Below are positions 17,075 to 25,294 of a stretch of 64,000 bases of DNA, piece after piece. Numbering within the stretch: position 1 is the first letter of the stretch; the number at the start of each line of letters is the position of its first letter. The position numbers were made by a program, and so were the translations under genes. The notes under the pieces are model-generated. The model was not told the DNA's origin. It saw only the letters and a list, made by a program, of their open reading frames with translations, and ran no database searches. This DNA comes from Planctomycetota bacterium (GTDB lineage Bacteria; Planctomycetota; JAJSAM01; JAJVHW01): the NCBI GenBank assembly GCA_024280885.1, contig JAJRPF010000042.1:1-64000 (forward strand), in the 5' to 3' direction.

Positions 17075-17554
17075 GCGAGTGGCGGGGCGTGTGCGTAGCA
17101 CTCGCCGTGACAGTCGCGGTGAGGCTGACAGAGTGGATTCCGCCTGCGAAACCAGAACTCGCGACGGGGGTATTCAGACGACGAGGTCTCGCTCCGATGC
17201 GCGGCCACGAACTCCGAGCGCAGACCCGGTTGAAGCAGCCGGAGCCGCGACCGAAGCCGAACATGCGAGCGCGAGCGAGCGTGGCGCCGGAGGCGACACA
17301 AACGCAACAAGGAGCACCGCGAGTGGCGGGGCGTGTGCGCAGCACAAACCGTGACACTCGCGGTGAGGCGTAGGGAGCGGAATCCGCCTGCGAAACCCGC
17401 CCTCGCGTTGCGCGCACTCACACGTCGCGGGTCCGATCCGATGCGAGGCAACGAACACCAATCGCACCCCCGGTTGAAGCAGCCGGAGCCGCGACGGAAG
17501 CCGAACATGCGAGCGAGAGCGAGCGTGGCGACGGAGTCGCCACAAACGCAACAA
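17075..17554 (+). repeat. R1 repeat array C (two tandem units)
   Basis: Two R1 units, with the GTGAGGC blocks starting near 17119 and 17363 (period ~244 bp). Each carries the AAGCCGAACATGCGAG block and the internal GGA-loop stem. In the second unit this stem is a perfect 8-bp hairpin at 17525-17543 (GTGGCGACGGAGTCGCCAC). Hairpins of the larger class precede each unit. The array lies between convergent genes. Its terminal AACGCAACA end abuts the hairpin at the 3' end of the lipoprotein gene on the right. Confidence 0.85.
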
Positions 17555-17595
17555 GAGTAGGCCCGCCGAGTGCTCCGCACTCGCCGCGCCTACTC
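17555..17595. terminator. Gene-end hairpin with TCC triloop (lipoprotein 3' end)
   Basis: Arms 17555-17573 and 17577-17595 pair over 17 of 19 positions with loop TCC. It contains the stop codon (17590-17592) of the leftward lipoprotein gene. R1 array C ends exactly at its outer edge. Confidence 0.65.
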
Positions 17596-18051
17596 CTTCG
17601 GCGGGACCTTACCCATGCTCGCCGACTCTTTCTGCCACTTGTGCAGCTCAGCGACTTCGGGGCGCAGGAACTCCTCGACCTGCCCCTCGGTCACGATGCC
17701 GAGGTCGGGCTCGATCCACTCTTCGACGACTTGGAAGGCCTCGCGGTAGAGCGGCTTCGCCTCCTGATAGTGCGGGATCGCGTCCTGCACGCCGTTGCCG
17801 GCCTTGCCGGCAGCTTCACCCGCCTCGCGGTGGGAGCGAGCGGTCGCGATGAGCGCGCGGGCTTCGGTGAACGCCGCCTGCATCTTCGTCATCTGGGCCG
17901 CGGTGAGAGGCGCGACGATCGGGCCGGTCGGTTGGGTCGGCTGCGCGGGCTGCACTGTCGGCGCCGGTGCGGACGAACCTGAATCGCATGCAGTGAGCGT
18001 GATCGAGGCTGCGGCGACGAGCGCCAGGCCGAGGGTGCGAACGAGCGTCAT
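17590..18051 (-). CDS. Small lipoprotein with helical domain, function unknown
   Basis: 153 residues from ATG 18051, which begins a clear lipoprotein signal (lipobox LTAC, Cys22). A longer frame to 18129 lacks this. A Pro/Thr/Gln-rich linker (about 25-50) is followed by an alpha-helical domain with alanine- and glutamate-rich heptads, e.g. QMTKMQAAFTEARALIATA and HYQEAKPLYREAFQVVEEW. It resembles a single TPR-like or DUF4398-like helical hairpin, but I do not recognise a named family. It is probably anchored in the cell envelope. The gene stands alone, with an R1 array downstream. Confidence 0.7.
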   Translation of the reverse strand: MTLVRTLGLALVAAASITLTACDSGSSAPAPTVQPAQPTQPTGPIVAPLTAAQMTKMQAAFTEARALIATARSHREAGEAAGKAGNGVQDAIPHYQEAKPLYREAFQVVEEWIEPDLGIVTEGQVEEFLRPEVAELHKWQKESASMGKVPPKE

Positions 18052-18258
18052 GACGGGAGATCCTCTCGGGCGGGCCGGGGGCACTTTCGGCGCTCCGGCT
18101 GGGTGAAGCCGCGCATGGTAGGGGTTCACCGACCCACAATCCCTGGAATCGACCGGCTGCCACGGCGGCGCCCCGGGTGACGGACGTCGCGCGCCGATTC
18201 ACCGGACAAGCCCGTTCAAGCCCGTTCCCGAGCCATCCACGCACCCGCTACGTGCTGC

Positions 18259-18864
18259 TCAGCGCCCCCGCTGCCAGGTTGCCAGGGCCTCGGCGATCAC
18301 GTCTCCGGCGCACCGGCTCATGGTGCGGCCGAGCCCAGCCGCGCTCGCGCCCGGAAGGTCGTGCTCCGCCGTGTACACGCCAGCGTGCAACATCTCACTC
18401 GACTCCGTCCGGGCTACGTCCAGGCGCAGTTTCAGTCTGGCCCGCCACGGCCCCTCGGCGGTGCGCAGCAGATCGCACTCGAGCACGGTGCCATCGAGGA
18501 TCAGATCACCCTCGAACCCTGATGTCGCCGGCCCGACGACCGTGAACAGGCGGGAGTCCGCCAACGCTTCGCGCACGACGTCGGTCAACGCGTCCTGTGG
18601 GTCCTCTAGCCAGCGATCGAATTCCAGATACGTCTTCGTACCATCGAGTTCGACTCGCAGAACGCGGGCCTCGTAGCGCTGGCGCGCTTCGAAGGAGCGA
18701 ACCGCCAGCGACGGGAGCTGCTCGGCAACGGCGACCGGTTCCGGATGGATGAGATCGATCGCGTGCCGGGCAATCACCGGCGGCTCGCCACCCAATCCGA
18801 GGCAACCTGAGGTGAAGAGCGCCGCAGCGAGCGCGAAGACGGAGAGTACGGGATGTCGCAGCAC
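18259..18864 (-). CDS. PqiC-like ABC-transport auxiliary lipoprotein
   Basis: 201 residues. A lipoprotein signal ends in TSGC (Cys21). The domain has the ABC_trans_aux/PqiC pattern: repeated 'lavrsFear.rYe.rvLr.....YleFdrWledPqdalt..v.eal' (LAVRSFEARQRYEARVL, FDRWLEDPQDALTDVV) and an LILDGTVLECDLL strand. Such lipoproteins serve MCE (Mla/Pqi/Yeb) transporters at the outer membrane. The start is 1 nt from the stop of the MlaD-type gene. This completes a four-gene lipid-trafficking operon with MlaD, MlaF and MlaE upstream. Confidence 0.85.
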   Translation of the reverse strand: MLRHPVLSVFALAAALFTSGCLGLGGEPPVIARHAIDLIHPEPVAVAEQLPSLAVRSFEARQRYEARVLRVELDGTKTYLEFDRWLEDPQDALTDVVREALADSRLFTVVGPATSGFEGDLILDGTVLECDLLRTAEGPWRARLKLRLDVARTESSEMLHAGVYTAEHDLPGASAAGLGRTMSRCAGDVIAEALATWQRGR

Positions 18865-18865
18865 G

Positions 18866-20005
18866 TCAGTTCTCCTTCGACCCGCGTCCGCGGATCAATG
18901 CGCCCGGATCTTCATCGAGCGACCGCGCGAGCCGGTCGATGGAGCGGCTGGCGCGCCCAAATTGGAGCATCGCGCGTTGGAGATCGGACCGCATTCGAGC
19001 GATGTCGGCCGCGCCGTCGCCCACCTCTCCGGCCGCGAGGCGCAGCGACTCCGTCGTCCCCGCCAGGTCGCTCTTCTGCAATTCCAAGTCGGCCGTCGCA
19101 AGGAGTTGATCCACGCGCTCGACGAGCTGCGGGATGCTCTCTTCGATCGAGCGGGCGGTCGCCTGGAGCGAGCGAATGGTGGCCGCGGCGTCGTCGATGA
19201 CAGCCTCGAGCTCAGGCTTCGACAGCAGATCGTCCACGCGCGTGACCGCGCTCTCGGCACGCGCGGAGATCGAGTCGAGGCGCCCGATCGCAGCGTGCAA
19301 CCCAGGGTCCTCGGCCAGGCGGCGGACTGCGATCATGGCCTCTTCCGCGTGCCCTGACAGCGCCTGCGTGTCAATGGACTCGATCTTATGCGTCGTGATC
19401 TCGAGCAGATCAACGATCTGCGCCGACATCTTCTCGTAGTCGACGCGCGCAAGTTGAGCGAGCGTCGAGGCCAGGTCGCGCTGCATGTCGGCCAGCGACG
19501 CCTCCTGGGCGGTCGGGAGATACGGTTGCTTCGTCGGAACGCCCATGTCGGGAATGGGCTGCTCACTGGGTCTGAAGTAGTCGATCGCCAGGTACTTCTG
19601 CATCGTGATGTCCTTGATCGCAAGGGAGACGCGCAACCCCTGTCCGACGCGCGTCTGCAAATCCGCGTTGAACTCGGATTGGGTCACCATGAACCGCGAC
19701 TCGGACCCCATGAGATCGGGATAGATCAGGCAGCGCACTTCGATGGGAGCTTTCTTGCCCATGGCCGGGTCGCCGGTGGACACCAGCCGGACATCATCGA
19801 CCACGCCGACGTTCACGCCGCGGTAGCGAATCTGGCTCCCCTCGTCCAAGCCCGAGACGTTCGTGTCGAAGTAGCAGTACATCGTCACGGACTCGCGGAA
19901 CCAACTCCCCGCGCCGAGCACGACGATGCCCCCGAGCAGGAGCGCCAGTCCGCTGAGAACGAAGACTCCCAGCTTGAATTTGTGTGCGTCGCGCGCCATC
20001 AGCAT
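18866..20005 (-). CDS. mlaD: MlaD-type MCE domain protein
   Basis: 379 residues. ATG 20005 or 19999 is possible, and both overlap the mlaF stop. A single N-terminal membrane helix (about 12-33) is followed by an MCE domain with GLDEGSQIRYRGVNVGVVDDV (about 52-72). A long alpha-helical C-terminal region (about 180-360) is rich in heptads and presumably forms the tube/needle that bridges the periplasm. MCE proteins carry lipids between inner and outer membranes with the MlaE permease and MlaF ATPase encoded just upstream. The C-terminal extension is longer than in E. coli MlaD and closer in layout to PqiB/LetB-like or Gram-negative single-MCE proteins. Confidence 0.9.
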   Translation of the reverse strand: MLMARDAHKFKLGVFVLSGLALLLGGIVVLGAGSWFRESVTMYCYFDTNVSGLDEGSQIRYRGVNVGVVDDVRLVSTGDPAMGKKAPIEVRCLIYPDLMGSESRFMVTQSEFNADLQTRVGQGLRVSLAIKDITMQKYLAIDYFRPSEQPIPDMGVPTKQPYLPTAQEASLADMQRDLASTLAQLARVDYEKMSAQIVDLLEITTHKIESIDTQALSGHAEEAMIAVRRLAEDPGLHAAIGRLDSISARAESAVTRVDDLLSKPELEAVIDDAAATIRSLQATARSIEESIPQLVERVDQLLATADLELQKSDLAGTTESLRLAAGEVGDGAADIARMRSDLQRAMLQFGRASRSIDRLARSLDEDPGALIRGRGSKEN

Positions 20006-20805
20006 GGCTCCTTGACCGTGGCCTCACGGTTGAAGAACGCGTGCACGAACGGATCTTCGCTCGTGTCGCGCAGGTCTTTCGGGTGCCCCTCTGCGACGAT
20101 TGTCTGCCGGGCCTTGTCCAGCACGATGCAGCGGTCGGCAATGTTGAAGATGCTGTCGAGTTCGTGGGTCACGATGACGATTGTGGTGCCCAGGGAGTCG
20201 CGCAGTTCCAGGATCAACTGATCGAGATCCGCGGCACTGATCGGATCCAGGCCTGCCGAGGGCTCGTCCAGAAAGAGCAGCGGCGGGTCCAGCGCGAGCG
20301 CACGAGCGACGCCGACGCGCTTGCACATGCCGCCTGAGATCTCGGCCGGATGATGCTCCTCGTAGCCCGTCAGATTGACGAGTGCGAGCTTCTGCTCCGC
20401 CACCCGCCGGATCGCGGACGGCGGTAGGTCGGTGAACTCCTCGAGCGGCAGCGCGATGTTCTGGGCCAGAGTCATGCTGCTGAAGAGCGCACCGCTCTGA
20501 AACATCACACCAAAGCTCTTGAGGAGCGAGCGCCGTTCGTCTCCGGCCGCCGACACGAGATCGTGCCCTGCGATCCGGATCGTGCCCTCGGCCGCATCGA
20601 CGATCCCGATCAGGTTGCGCAGGAGCGTGGACTTCCCGCAACCGGAGCCGCCGAGGATCACGAAGATCTCGCGCCGGTTCACGTCGAAGTCGAGATCGCG
20701 AAGGATCGTGGTCTCGCCGTACGCACACCTCAATCCACGGACCTGCACGACTGCGTCGCCCCCGTCACGAGCCGCGTCACTGCCCGCCGCACGCTCACCC
20801 GACAT
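19999..20805 (-). CDS. mlaF: MlaF-type ABC transporter ATP-binding protein
   Basis: 268 residues. Walker A is GGSGCGKST (about 52-60), the Q-loop is in VMFQSGALF, the ABC signature reads ISGGMCKRVG (usually SGGM-x-K-R in this subfamily), Walker B is LLFLDEP and the switch histidine is in VTHEL. The SGALF and SGGM signatures are typical of MlaF. It energises lipid movement through MlaE in the inner membrane. It overlaps the mlaE stop by 11 nt and the mlaD start by a few bases. The N-terminal ~20 residues are poorly conserved, and the start may lie slightly further in. Confidence 0.93.
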   Translation of the reverse strand: MSGERAAGSDAARDGGDAVVQVRGLRCAYGETTILRDLDFDVNRREIFVILGGSGCGKSTLLRNLIGIVDAAEGTIRIAGHDLVSAAGDERRSLLKSFGVMFQSGALFSSMTLAQNIALPLEEFTDLPPSAIRRVAEQKLALVNLTGYEEHHPAEISGGMCKRVGVARALALDPPLLFLDEPSAGLDPISAADLDQLILELRDSLGTTIVIVTHELDSIFNIADRCIVLDKARQTIVAEGHPKDLRDTSEDPFVHAFFNREATVKEPC

Positions 20806-21931
20806 AATAGAAGACCACGGCCAGGACGGCGTTCGTCACGATCACGAGCAGGATCCCGGATACGACAGCCGATGTGGTGCTCGCGCCCACGCCCTGTGCG
20901 CCATCGCGGGTCTGCAGCCCACGCAAGCAGCCGACTGCCGCGATCACCAGCGCGTAGCACTCGGCGCGAATCATCCCCTGAAAGACGTCCCACAGGGTGA
21001 TGCGGCTGATCGTCTGCTCCACGTAGATGCTGACCGGAAGATCGAGGAACGTCACGCCGACCAGCATGCCGCCGAGGATGCCACACAGATCTGAGAAGAC
21101 GATCAAGATCGGCATCATCGCGAGCAACGCGATGACCTTCGGCAGGACGAGGAAGCGCACACGATCCAGCCCCATGGCGTCGAGCGCCGCAACCTCCTCG
21201 TTGACTTTCATGGTGCCGATCTCGGCGGCGAACGCGGAGCCGGAGCGACCCGCGACGATGATCGCGGTCATCAGCGGCCCGAGCTCGCGCACGATAGACA
21301 GCCCGACGATGTCCGCGACGTAGACGTCGGCACCGTACTGCTGGAGTTGGGACGCCATCTGGAACGCGAGGATCACGCCCATCAGTGCGCTGATGAGCGA
21401 GACGATGCCGAGCGCATCCGCGCCAACGCGGCTCATATAACTGACCGTGTCGCGCCAGCGAACGGTTGCAGGGCGTGTCACGGCGGCGGCGAGGCCCAGA
21501 GCCAGGTCGCCGACGTACTCGACAGTCGCGTAGGCGTTCCGAAGCACGCCCTCGGCGAACTCGCCGACCGTATCCACCATCCCGAACGAGACCTCTTCGG
21601 GGCCCTGCTCGGGTGGCGGCGGACAAGTGCGATCGACGATCGCCAGCATGGCCGCGACCTGGTCGCTGACGCCGACGAGGTCGGTCTTCGCGCCATCGCC
21701 GCTCATGCGCCGACCGAGGTCGACGACGAGAGCCGCGCCGGCGGTATCGCAACTCGGCGCGGCGGAGAGATCGATCGACTGCGGGGACGACTGCGACTCG
21801 ATACGCTCAAGCTCGCGCCAGATGTCTGCCGTGGTGGCCAGCGTCAGAACACCCGAGATTCGCGCCACACGCCCGGCGCTCCCCGATTCAAATTCGAGCC
21901 GGGCCGCCTCCATCAGAGTGCTCTCCGCCAT
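20795..21931 (-). CDS. mlaE: MlaE-type ABC permease with N-terminal STAS domain
   Basis: 378 residues. The last ~260 form the MlaE permease (five to six helices), with the family signature around REGPLMTAIIVAGRSGSAFAAEIGTMKVNEE seen here as RELGPLMTAI and VAGRSGSAFAAE. The first ~105 residues are a STAS-like domain (IDLSAAPSCDTAGAALVVDLG), which in E. coli is a separate protein (MlaB). The STAS-permease fusion is common in other phyla and makes a separate mlaB unnecessary. It is the first gene of the mlaE-mlaF-mlaD-pqiC-like operon. The upstream gap holds a degraded R2 end and a hairpin. Confidence 0.92.
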   Translation of the reverse strand: MAESTLMEAARLEFESGSAGRVARISGVLTLATTADIWRELERIESQSSPQSIDLSAAPSCDTAGAALVVDLGRRMSGDGAKTDLVGVSDQVAAMLAIVDRTCPPPPEQGPEEVSFGMVDTVGEFAEGVLRNAYATVEYVGDLALGLAAAVTRPATVRWRDTVSYMSRVGADALGIVSLISALMGVILAFQMASQLQQYGADVYVADIVGLSIVRELGPLMTAIIVAGRSGSAFAAEIGTMKVNEEVAALDAMGLDRVRFLVLPKVIALLAMMPILIVFSDLCGILGGMLVGVTFLDLPVSIYVEQTISRITLWDVFQGMIRAECYALVIAAVGCLRGLQTRDGAQGVGASTTSAVVSGILLVIVTNAVLAVVFYYVG

Positions 21932-21994
21932 CGGCGATCATTGTCAGGCGAAGCGCCCTCGATGTCCACGCCGCGCTAGAGATGGGGTCGGATA

Positions 21995-22058
21995 CCGCAC
22001 CGTCACCGGCGGGGGGGGGGGGCTGGCCGGGCTCCGAGGACGTTCTCAGACGGTGCGG
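21995..22058. repeat. Partial R2 right end with G12 run inside a 10-bp inverted repeat
   Basis: Positions 22003-22036 resemble the right end of the R2 element (TCACCGGC, a G run, then CTGGCCGGG). No left half is visible. A homopolymer of twelve G's lies at 22011-22022. The segment is enclosed by a perfect 10-bp inverted repeat (21995-22004 and 22049-22058) whose right arm overlaps the last codons of rsmB. Confidence 0.5.
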
Positions 22059-23419
22059 CGCAGGAGCGCAGCGTAGCCGCCGCCGCGACGACCGGCGATC
22101 GGTAGCGTGAGCTGCTCGGCGACGAGATCGAAGTCGGAGTCCTCGTCGAGGAACGCGTGGACGACGTCGGCGTTCTCGGCGCGATCGATCGAGCACGTCG
22201 AGTAGACGAGCCGCCCGCCAGCTCTCACGCGCGACGCTGCGACCAGCAGCAGGTGGTGCGCCTGCTCCGCGAGCATCTCGATCCGATGCGGACCGTCCAA
22301 TCTCCGGCGTACCTCGACTCTCTGCCCCAGAACCCCCGTGTTCGAGCAGGGCACGTCGATCAGCACGGCATCGAACCCGTCGTCGCCATGCGATTTGAGA
22401 CCGCGTGGCAGATGCTCCGGCTCGACGACGTCGGCACCGAGGACGGCCACCTGCGCCAGAGCGCGGCGCTTGACTTCGCGTTCGAGCAGTTTCAGCCGTG
22501 GTCCGGGAAGATCCACGGCCAGCACGACGCCCGCGGCGCCGACGCCATCGGCAAGCGCGACGGTCTTCCCTCCCGGCGCCGCACAGAGATCGAGAACCCC
22601 CTCGCCTGGTTCGAGGGAGAGCAATGGCACGACCTCGGCAGCCGTCGGGTCCTGGACCGCGAACCAGCACTCATCGAAGCCCGGGAGCTCGCTCACGGCG
22701 CCCGCTCCACGCACAAGGAGACACGGGCCCTCGTCCTCGAAGTCGATCTTGCGTTCGGTGAGCGCCGCCTGCAGTTCCGCGCGGCGCCCCGGAGCCGGAC
22801 GCAGCGACACGGCCGGACGCGCCGCGGCGGCGGCCAGTATCCCGAGCGTCGCCTCCTCGCCGTGCTCGGTCGTGAACCGCTCGATCAGCCACTCGGGACA
22901 CGACCACGCGGCCGCCAGATAGGCCAGCGGCTCCGCAGCTGGATCGGGGAGAACGTCCGCGTCGAAGATCGCCCACGTTCCGTCGCCGCGCGGGAGCGCG
23001 CGTCGGGGCGCGTCGCCGGGCTCGGCGGCCGATGAGTTGACGACCGAGCTGGCCAGCCGCCGCAGGATCGCATTGACGAACCCGGTGGCGCGCGGCCGGC
23101 CCGCCACCTTCACCGCCTCGACGGACGTGTGAACTGCCGCCCGCGCCGGGATGCGGTCCAAGAAGACGAGCTGGTACGCCCCGAGCCTGAGAGCGTTGCG
23201 GTCGACGGCGTGCGCTTTCTCCAGCGGGCGCTTCAGGCGGGGCGCGAGCAGGCTGTCGATCGTCTCCTGGTGCCGCAGAACGCCCTGGACGAGCTCGCGG
23301 GCAAGATCGCGGTCGCGAGCCTCGAGCTTGCGACGGCGCAATACGCCGTCGAGGGTCTCACGGGCAAGAGCGCCGCGTTCGACACGGCGCAGGGTCTCGA
23401 GGGCAGCTTCGCGTGGCAT
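22046..23419 (-). CDS. rsmB: 16S rRNA (cytosine-967-C5)-methyltransferase
   Basis: 457 residues. The N-terminal NusB-like domain (about 1-140, with the VLRHQETIDSLLAP stretch) and C-terminal Rossmann methyltransferase fit RsmB. The SAM loop is VLDLCAAPGGKT. Catalytic cysteines are in LIDVPCSNTGVL and VYSTCSI. The gene diverges from the ECF sigma gene and lies upstream of mlaE on the same strand, separated by 114 bp. Distinction from RsmF/other RCMT enzymes rests on the NusB-like domain. Confidence 0.93.
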   Translation of the reverse strand: MPREAALETLRRVERGALARETLDGVLRRRKLEARDRDLARELVQGVLRHQETIDSLLAPRLKRPLEKAHAVDRNALRLGAYQLVFLDRIPARAAVHTSVEAVKVAGRPRATGFVNAILRRLASSVVNSSAAEPGDAPRRALPRGDGTWAIFDADVLPDPAAEPLAYLAAAWSCPEWLIERFTTEHGEEATLGILAAAAARPAVSLRPAPGRRAELQAALTERKIDFEDEGPCLLVRGAGAVSELPGFDECWFAVQDPTAAEVVPLLSLEPGEGVLDLCAAPGGKTVALADGVGAAGVVLAVDLPGPRLKLLEREVKRRALAQVAVLGADVVEPEHLPRGLKSHGDDGFDAVLIDVPCSNTGVLGQRVEVRRRLDGPHRIEMLAEQAHHLLLVAASRVRAGGRLVYSTCSIDRAENADVVHAFLDEDSDFDLVAEQLTLPIAGRRGGGYAALLRRTV

Positions 23420-23719
23420 GGGCGACGCAGCATACCCGCGTGGAGGCTGGGGAAAGCGGAAGGCCGGAGGCTGTACGTAGGAGGTCCGACGCCGATACCC
23501 GTTCGAGAGCGTCCTTCTGACCTACAGCCTCCAGCCTTCAGCGAGCGGACTGTCTCCCGCCAGTGGGCCGGCGCTGGCGACCTGGCCTCGGTGGAACGCG
23601 AGCCTGCAATACGTGGTTCAATGGAACATGACGATCCGCCCCGGATTCGTTTTCGTCGTCGGGTGCCTTCGTCCGTCAGATTGCAGGACCGGAGCCCTCC
23701 AAGCCCCGGCAACTCAAAT

Positions 23720-24346
23720 ATGGATCTCCGCGACCCCCAGCAGCTCCGACAGGTGTACGAGGCCAATTCCAAGGGCCTCTACAACCTTGCCTACCGTCTC
23801 GTTGGCGACCGCCAATGGGCGGAGGACATCCTGCAAGAGACCTTCGTCCGGGCGTACACCCGCGCCGACACCTTCAAGGAAGGTGGCAAGGTCTCGACCT
23901 GGATGTACCGAATCTGCATGAATCTGGCCTACGACCACCTCCGGGCGCGTCGCTATCGCGCCGTGGCGTCATTGGACGCCCCCATGGCGGCGGGCAGCGG
24001 CTCCGAGGCGGCCACCTGGAGTGCGACGCTCGCGTCGCGCATCCCACCCGCCAGCGTTCGCGCCGAAGCGAAGGACACCGAGGACTGCGTCAGGAGCCTC
24101 ATCGACGAGCTCCCGGAGCGGGAGCGCACCGTAGTTCTCCTGCGGCAGTATCACGGCATGACCTTCAAGGACATCGCAGCGGTTCTCGGGTTGACGAGCC
24201 GGACGGTGCAGAACTGTCTCCGGCGTGCGAAAGAGAAGCTCTTTTATGGTCTGAAAGAAGCGGGTCTGGCGCCCGCGGACGCAGGGTCGTCATATGGGGC
24301 ACTCAAAGCTCAAGACGGAGCATCTGGCACGCAAGGCGAGGCCTGA
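23720..24346 (+). CDS. ECF RNA polymerase sigma factor
   Basis: 208 residues from ATG 23720. An in-frame ATG at 23621 would add 33 residues without family resemblance. Neither start has a strong ribosome site. Region 2 is clear: LYNLAYRLVGDRQWAEDILQETFVRAY and the WMYRICMNLAYDHLR helix. Region 4 reads LPERERTVVLLRQYHGMTFKDIAAVLGLTSRTVQNCLRRAKEKL, with its helix-turn-helix. The next gene, starting 4 nt downstream of the stop, encodes a zinc-binding anti-sigma factor. The pair should therefore be a self-contained stress or envelope response module, with the pseudoprotease gene that follows as a possible third member. Confidence 0.92.
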   Translation: MDLRDPQQLRQVYEANSKGLYNLAYRLVGDRQWAEDILQETFVRAYTRADTFKEGGKVSTWMYRICMNLAYDHLRARRYRAVASLDAPMAAGSGSEAATWSATLASRIPPASVRAEAKDTEDCVRSLIDELPERERTVVLLRQYHGMTFKDIAAVLGLTSRTVQNCLRRAKEKLFYGLKEAGLAPADAGSSYGALKAQDGASGTQGEA

Positions 24347-24350
24347 ACGG

Positions 24351-25019
24351 ATGAAGGACGGACGATTGCTGATGCGCTGCTCGACGGTCTGCTCGCTGCT
24401 CGACGATCACCTCGACGGGATCCTTCCGGCGGAGCAGTCGAACGCAATTCGTGGCCACCTCGACACCTGTCCCACATGTGATACCGAGGCCGAACTCAGC
24501 CGCTGCGTCACGGCGCCACTCTCCGCGTGGGGCGATCTCGAGCCGCCAGCGGGCTGCTTCGAGAGCATCCTCGCGCGCATCGACGCGCTACCGCCCAAGA
24601 TGCACGTCCCCGCTCCGCCTCCTCCGGCCGAAGATCTCGCCGCATACGGGCCTCTGCGTCATGTCCGGGGCGGCGCGCGCTGGTTCATGACGAGCGGTGC
24701 GGCGGCCGCTGCGGTGCTCTTGGCGGCTGCGGCCGTCGAACGCGCTGGCGATCTGGTGGCCCCAGATCGGACAGGCCGCCATCGCCCCGTCGCCGCCCAG
24801 GTCGGCTCGCTCGGCATGCGGGCCGGGGAGCTTCCGCTCACGTTCACCGGCATCTTCGTCTCGGACGACATGGAGCAGCGCGATGGGCTGCTCCGGCGAT
24901 GGGCTGCGCGCGCATCCGGAGCGCCCGGTGCTTTCCGAGGCGGGTCGGCCCTAGACTCGACAAGGGGCGCTGTCGCGGCGCCCGTCAGCGCCGATCCCTT
25001 CGGAGCGTCTCCCAGGTGA
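24351..25019 (+). CDS. Membrane anti-sigma factor with ZAS domain
   Basis: 222 residues from ATG 24351, 4 nt after the sigma stop. An ATG at 24294 overlaps the sigma gene and ATG 24372 is also possible. The N-terminal zinc-binding anti-sigma (ZAS) domain has H-x3-C-x2-C as GHLDTCPTC. One membrane helix follows (near WFMTSGAAAAAVLLAAAAV) and then a C-terminal extracytoplasmic tail with no recognised domain. It presumably binds and inhibits the adjacent ECF sigma. The next open frame encodes an HtrA-like protein whose catalytic residues are all replaced, so the classical DegS-like proteolytic release is not supported by this locus. Confidence 0.85.
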   Translation: MKDGRLLMRCSTVCSLLDDHLDGILPAEQSNAIRGHLDTCPTCDTEAELSRCVTAPLSAWGDLEPPAGCFESILARIDALPPKMHVPAPPPPAEDLAAYGPLRHVRGGARWFMTSGAAAAAVLLAAAAVERAGDLVAPDRTGRHRPVAAQVGSLGMRAGELPLTFTGIFVSDDMEQRDGLLRRWAARASGAPGAFRGGSALDSTRGAVAAPVSADPFGASPR

Positions 25020-25094
25020 GCCACTCGCTGCCTCTGCGGGCGGCCTCCACGTGGGAAGCACGCCGCCGGAAGTCCGGTGGAGCCCAGATTGCGG

Positions 25095-25294
25095 GGCGTC
25101 CGGAAACCCCCGTGGATAGCCGGACGTGTCCGGGTGGGACGGCTGTCGTGGGTGACAGGCGACTCGACTCCGGAGAGTCTCCGAGCCTGGCAGCCGCGGC
25201 AGACGGCCCGCCCGGGCGCGGTGGATGCTCCGCACGTCGGCCGGCGGTCACCCCCTCACCGGCGCCGGGGGGGGGTCTGGCCGGGCCCCTAGCC
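25095..25294 (+). repeat. R2 element, copy 1
   Basis: About 195 bp that match the segment at 50842-51046 with roughly a dozen differences. It begins with a CGGAAACCCCCG-type left end and finishes GTCTGGCCGGGCCCCTAG, the inverted counterpart. The terminal repeat is less perfect than in copy 2 and a run of nine G's (25267-25275) lies in the right end. Internally there are nested inverted repeats (GGCTG/CAGCC, CAGGC/GCCTG, CTCG/CGAG, ACTC/GAGT). It sits immediately upstream of, and probably inside, the 5' end of the pseudoprotease gene. Confidence 0.8.

Noticed and set aside
17075-17595. R1 ends as integron attC sites
   Set aside because: The hairpins and the AACGCAAC end are superficially attC-like, but the R'/R'' core pair (RYYYAAC...GTTRRRY) is not present in the right arrangement and there are no cassette ORFs.
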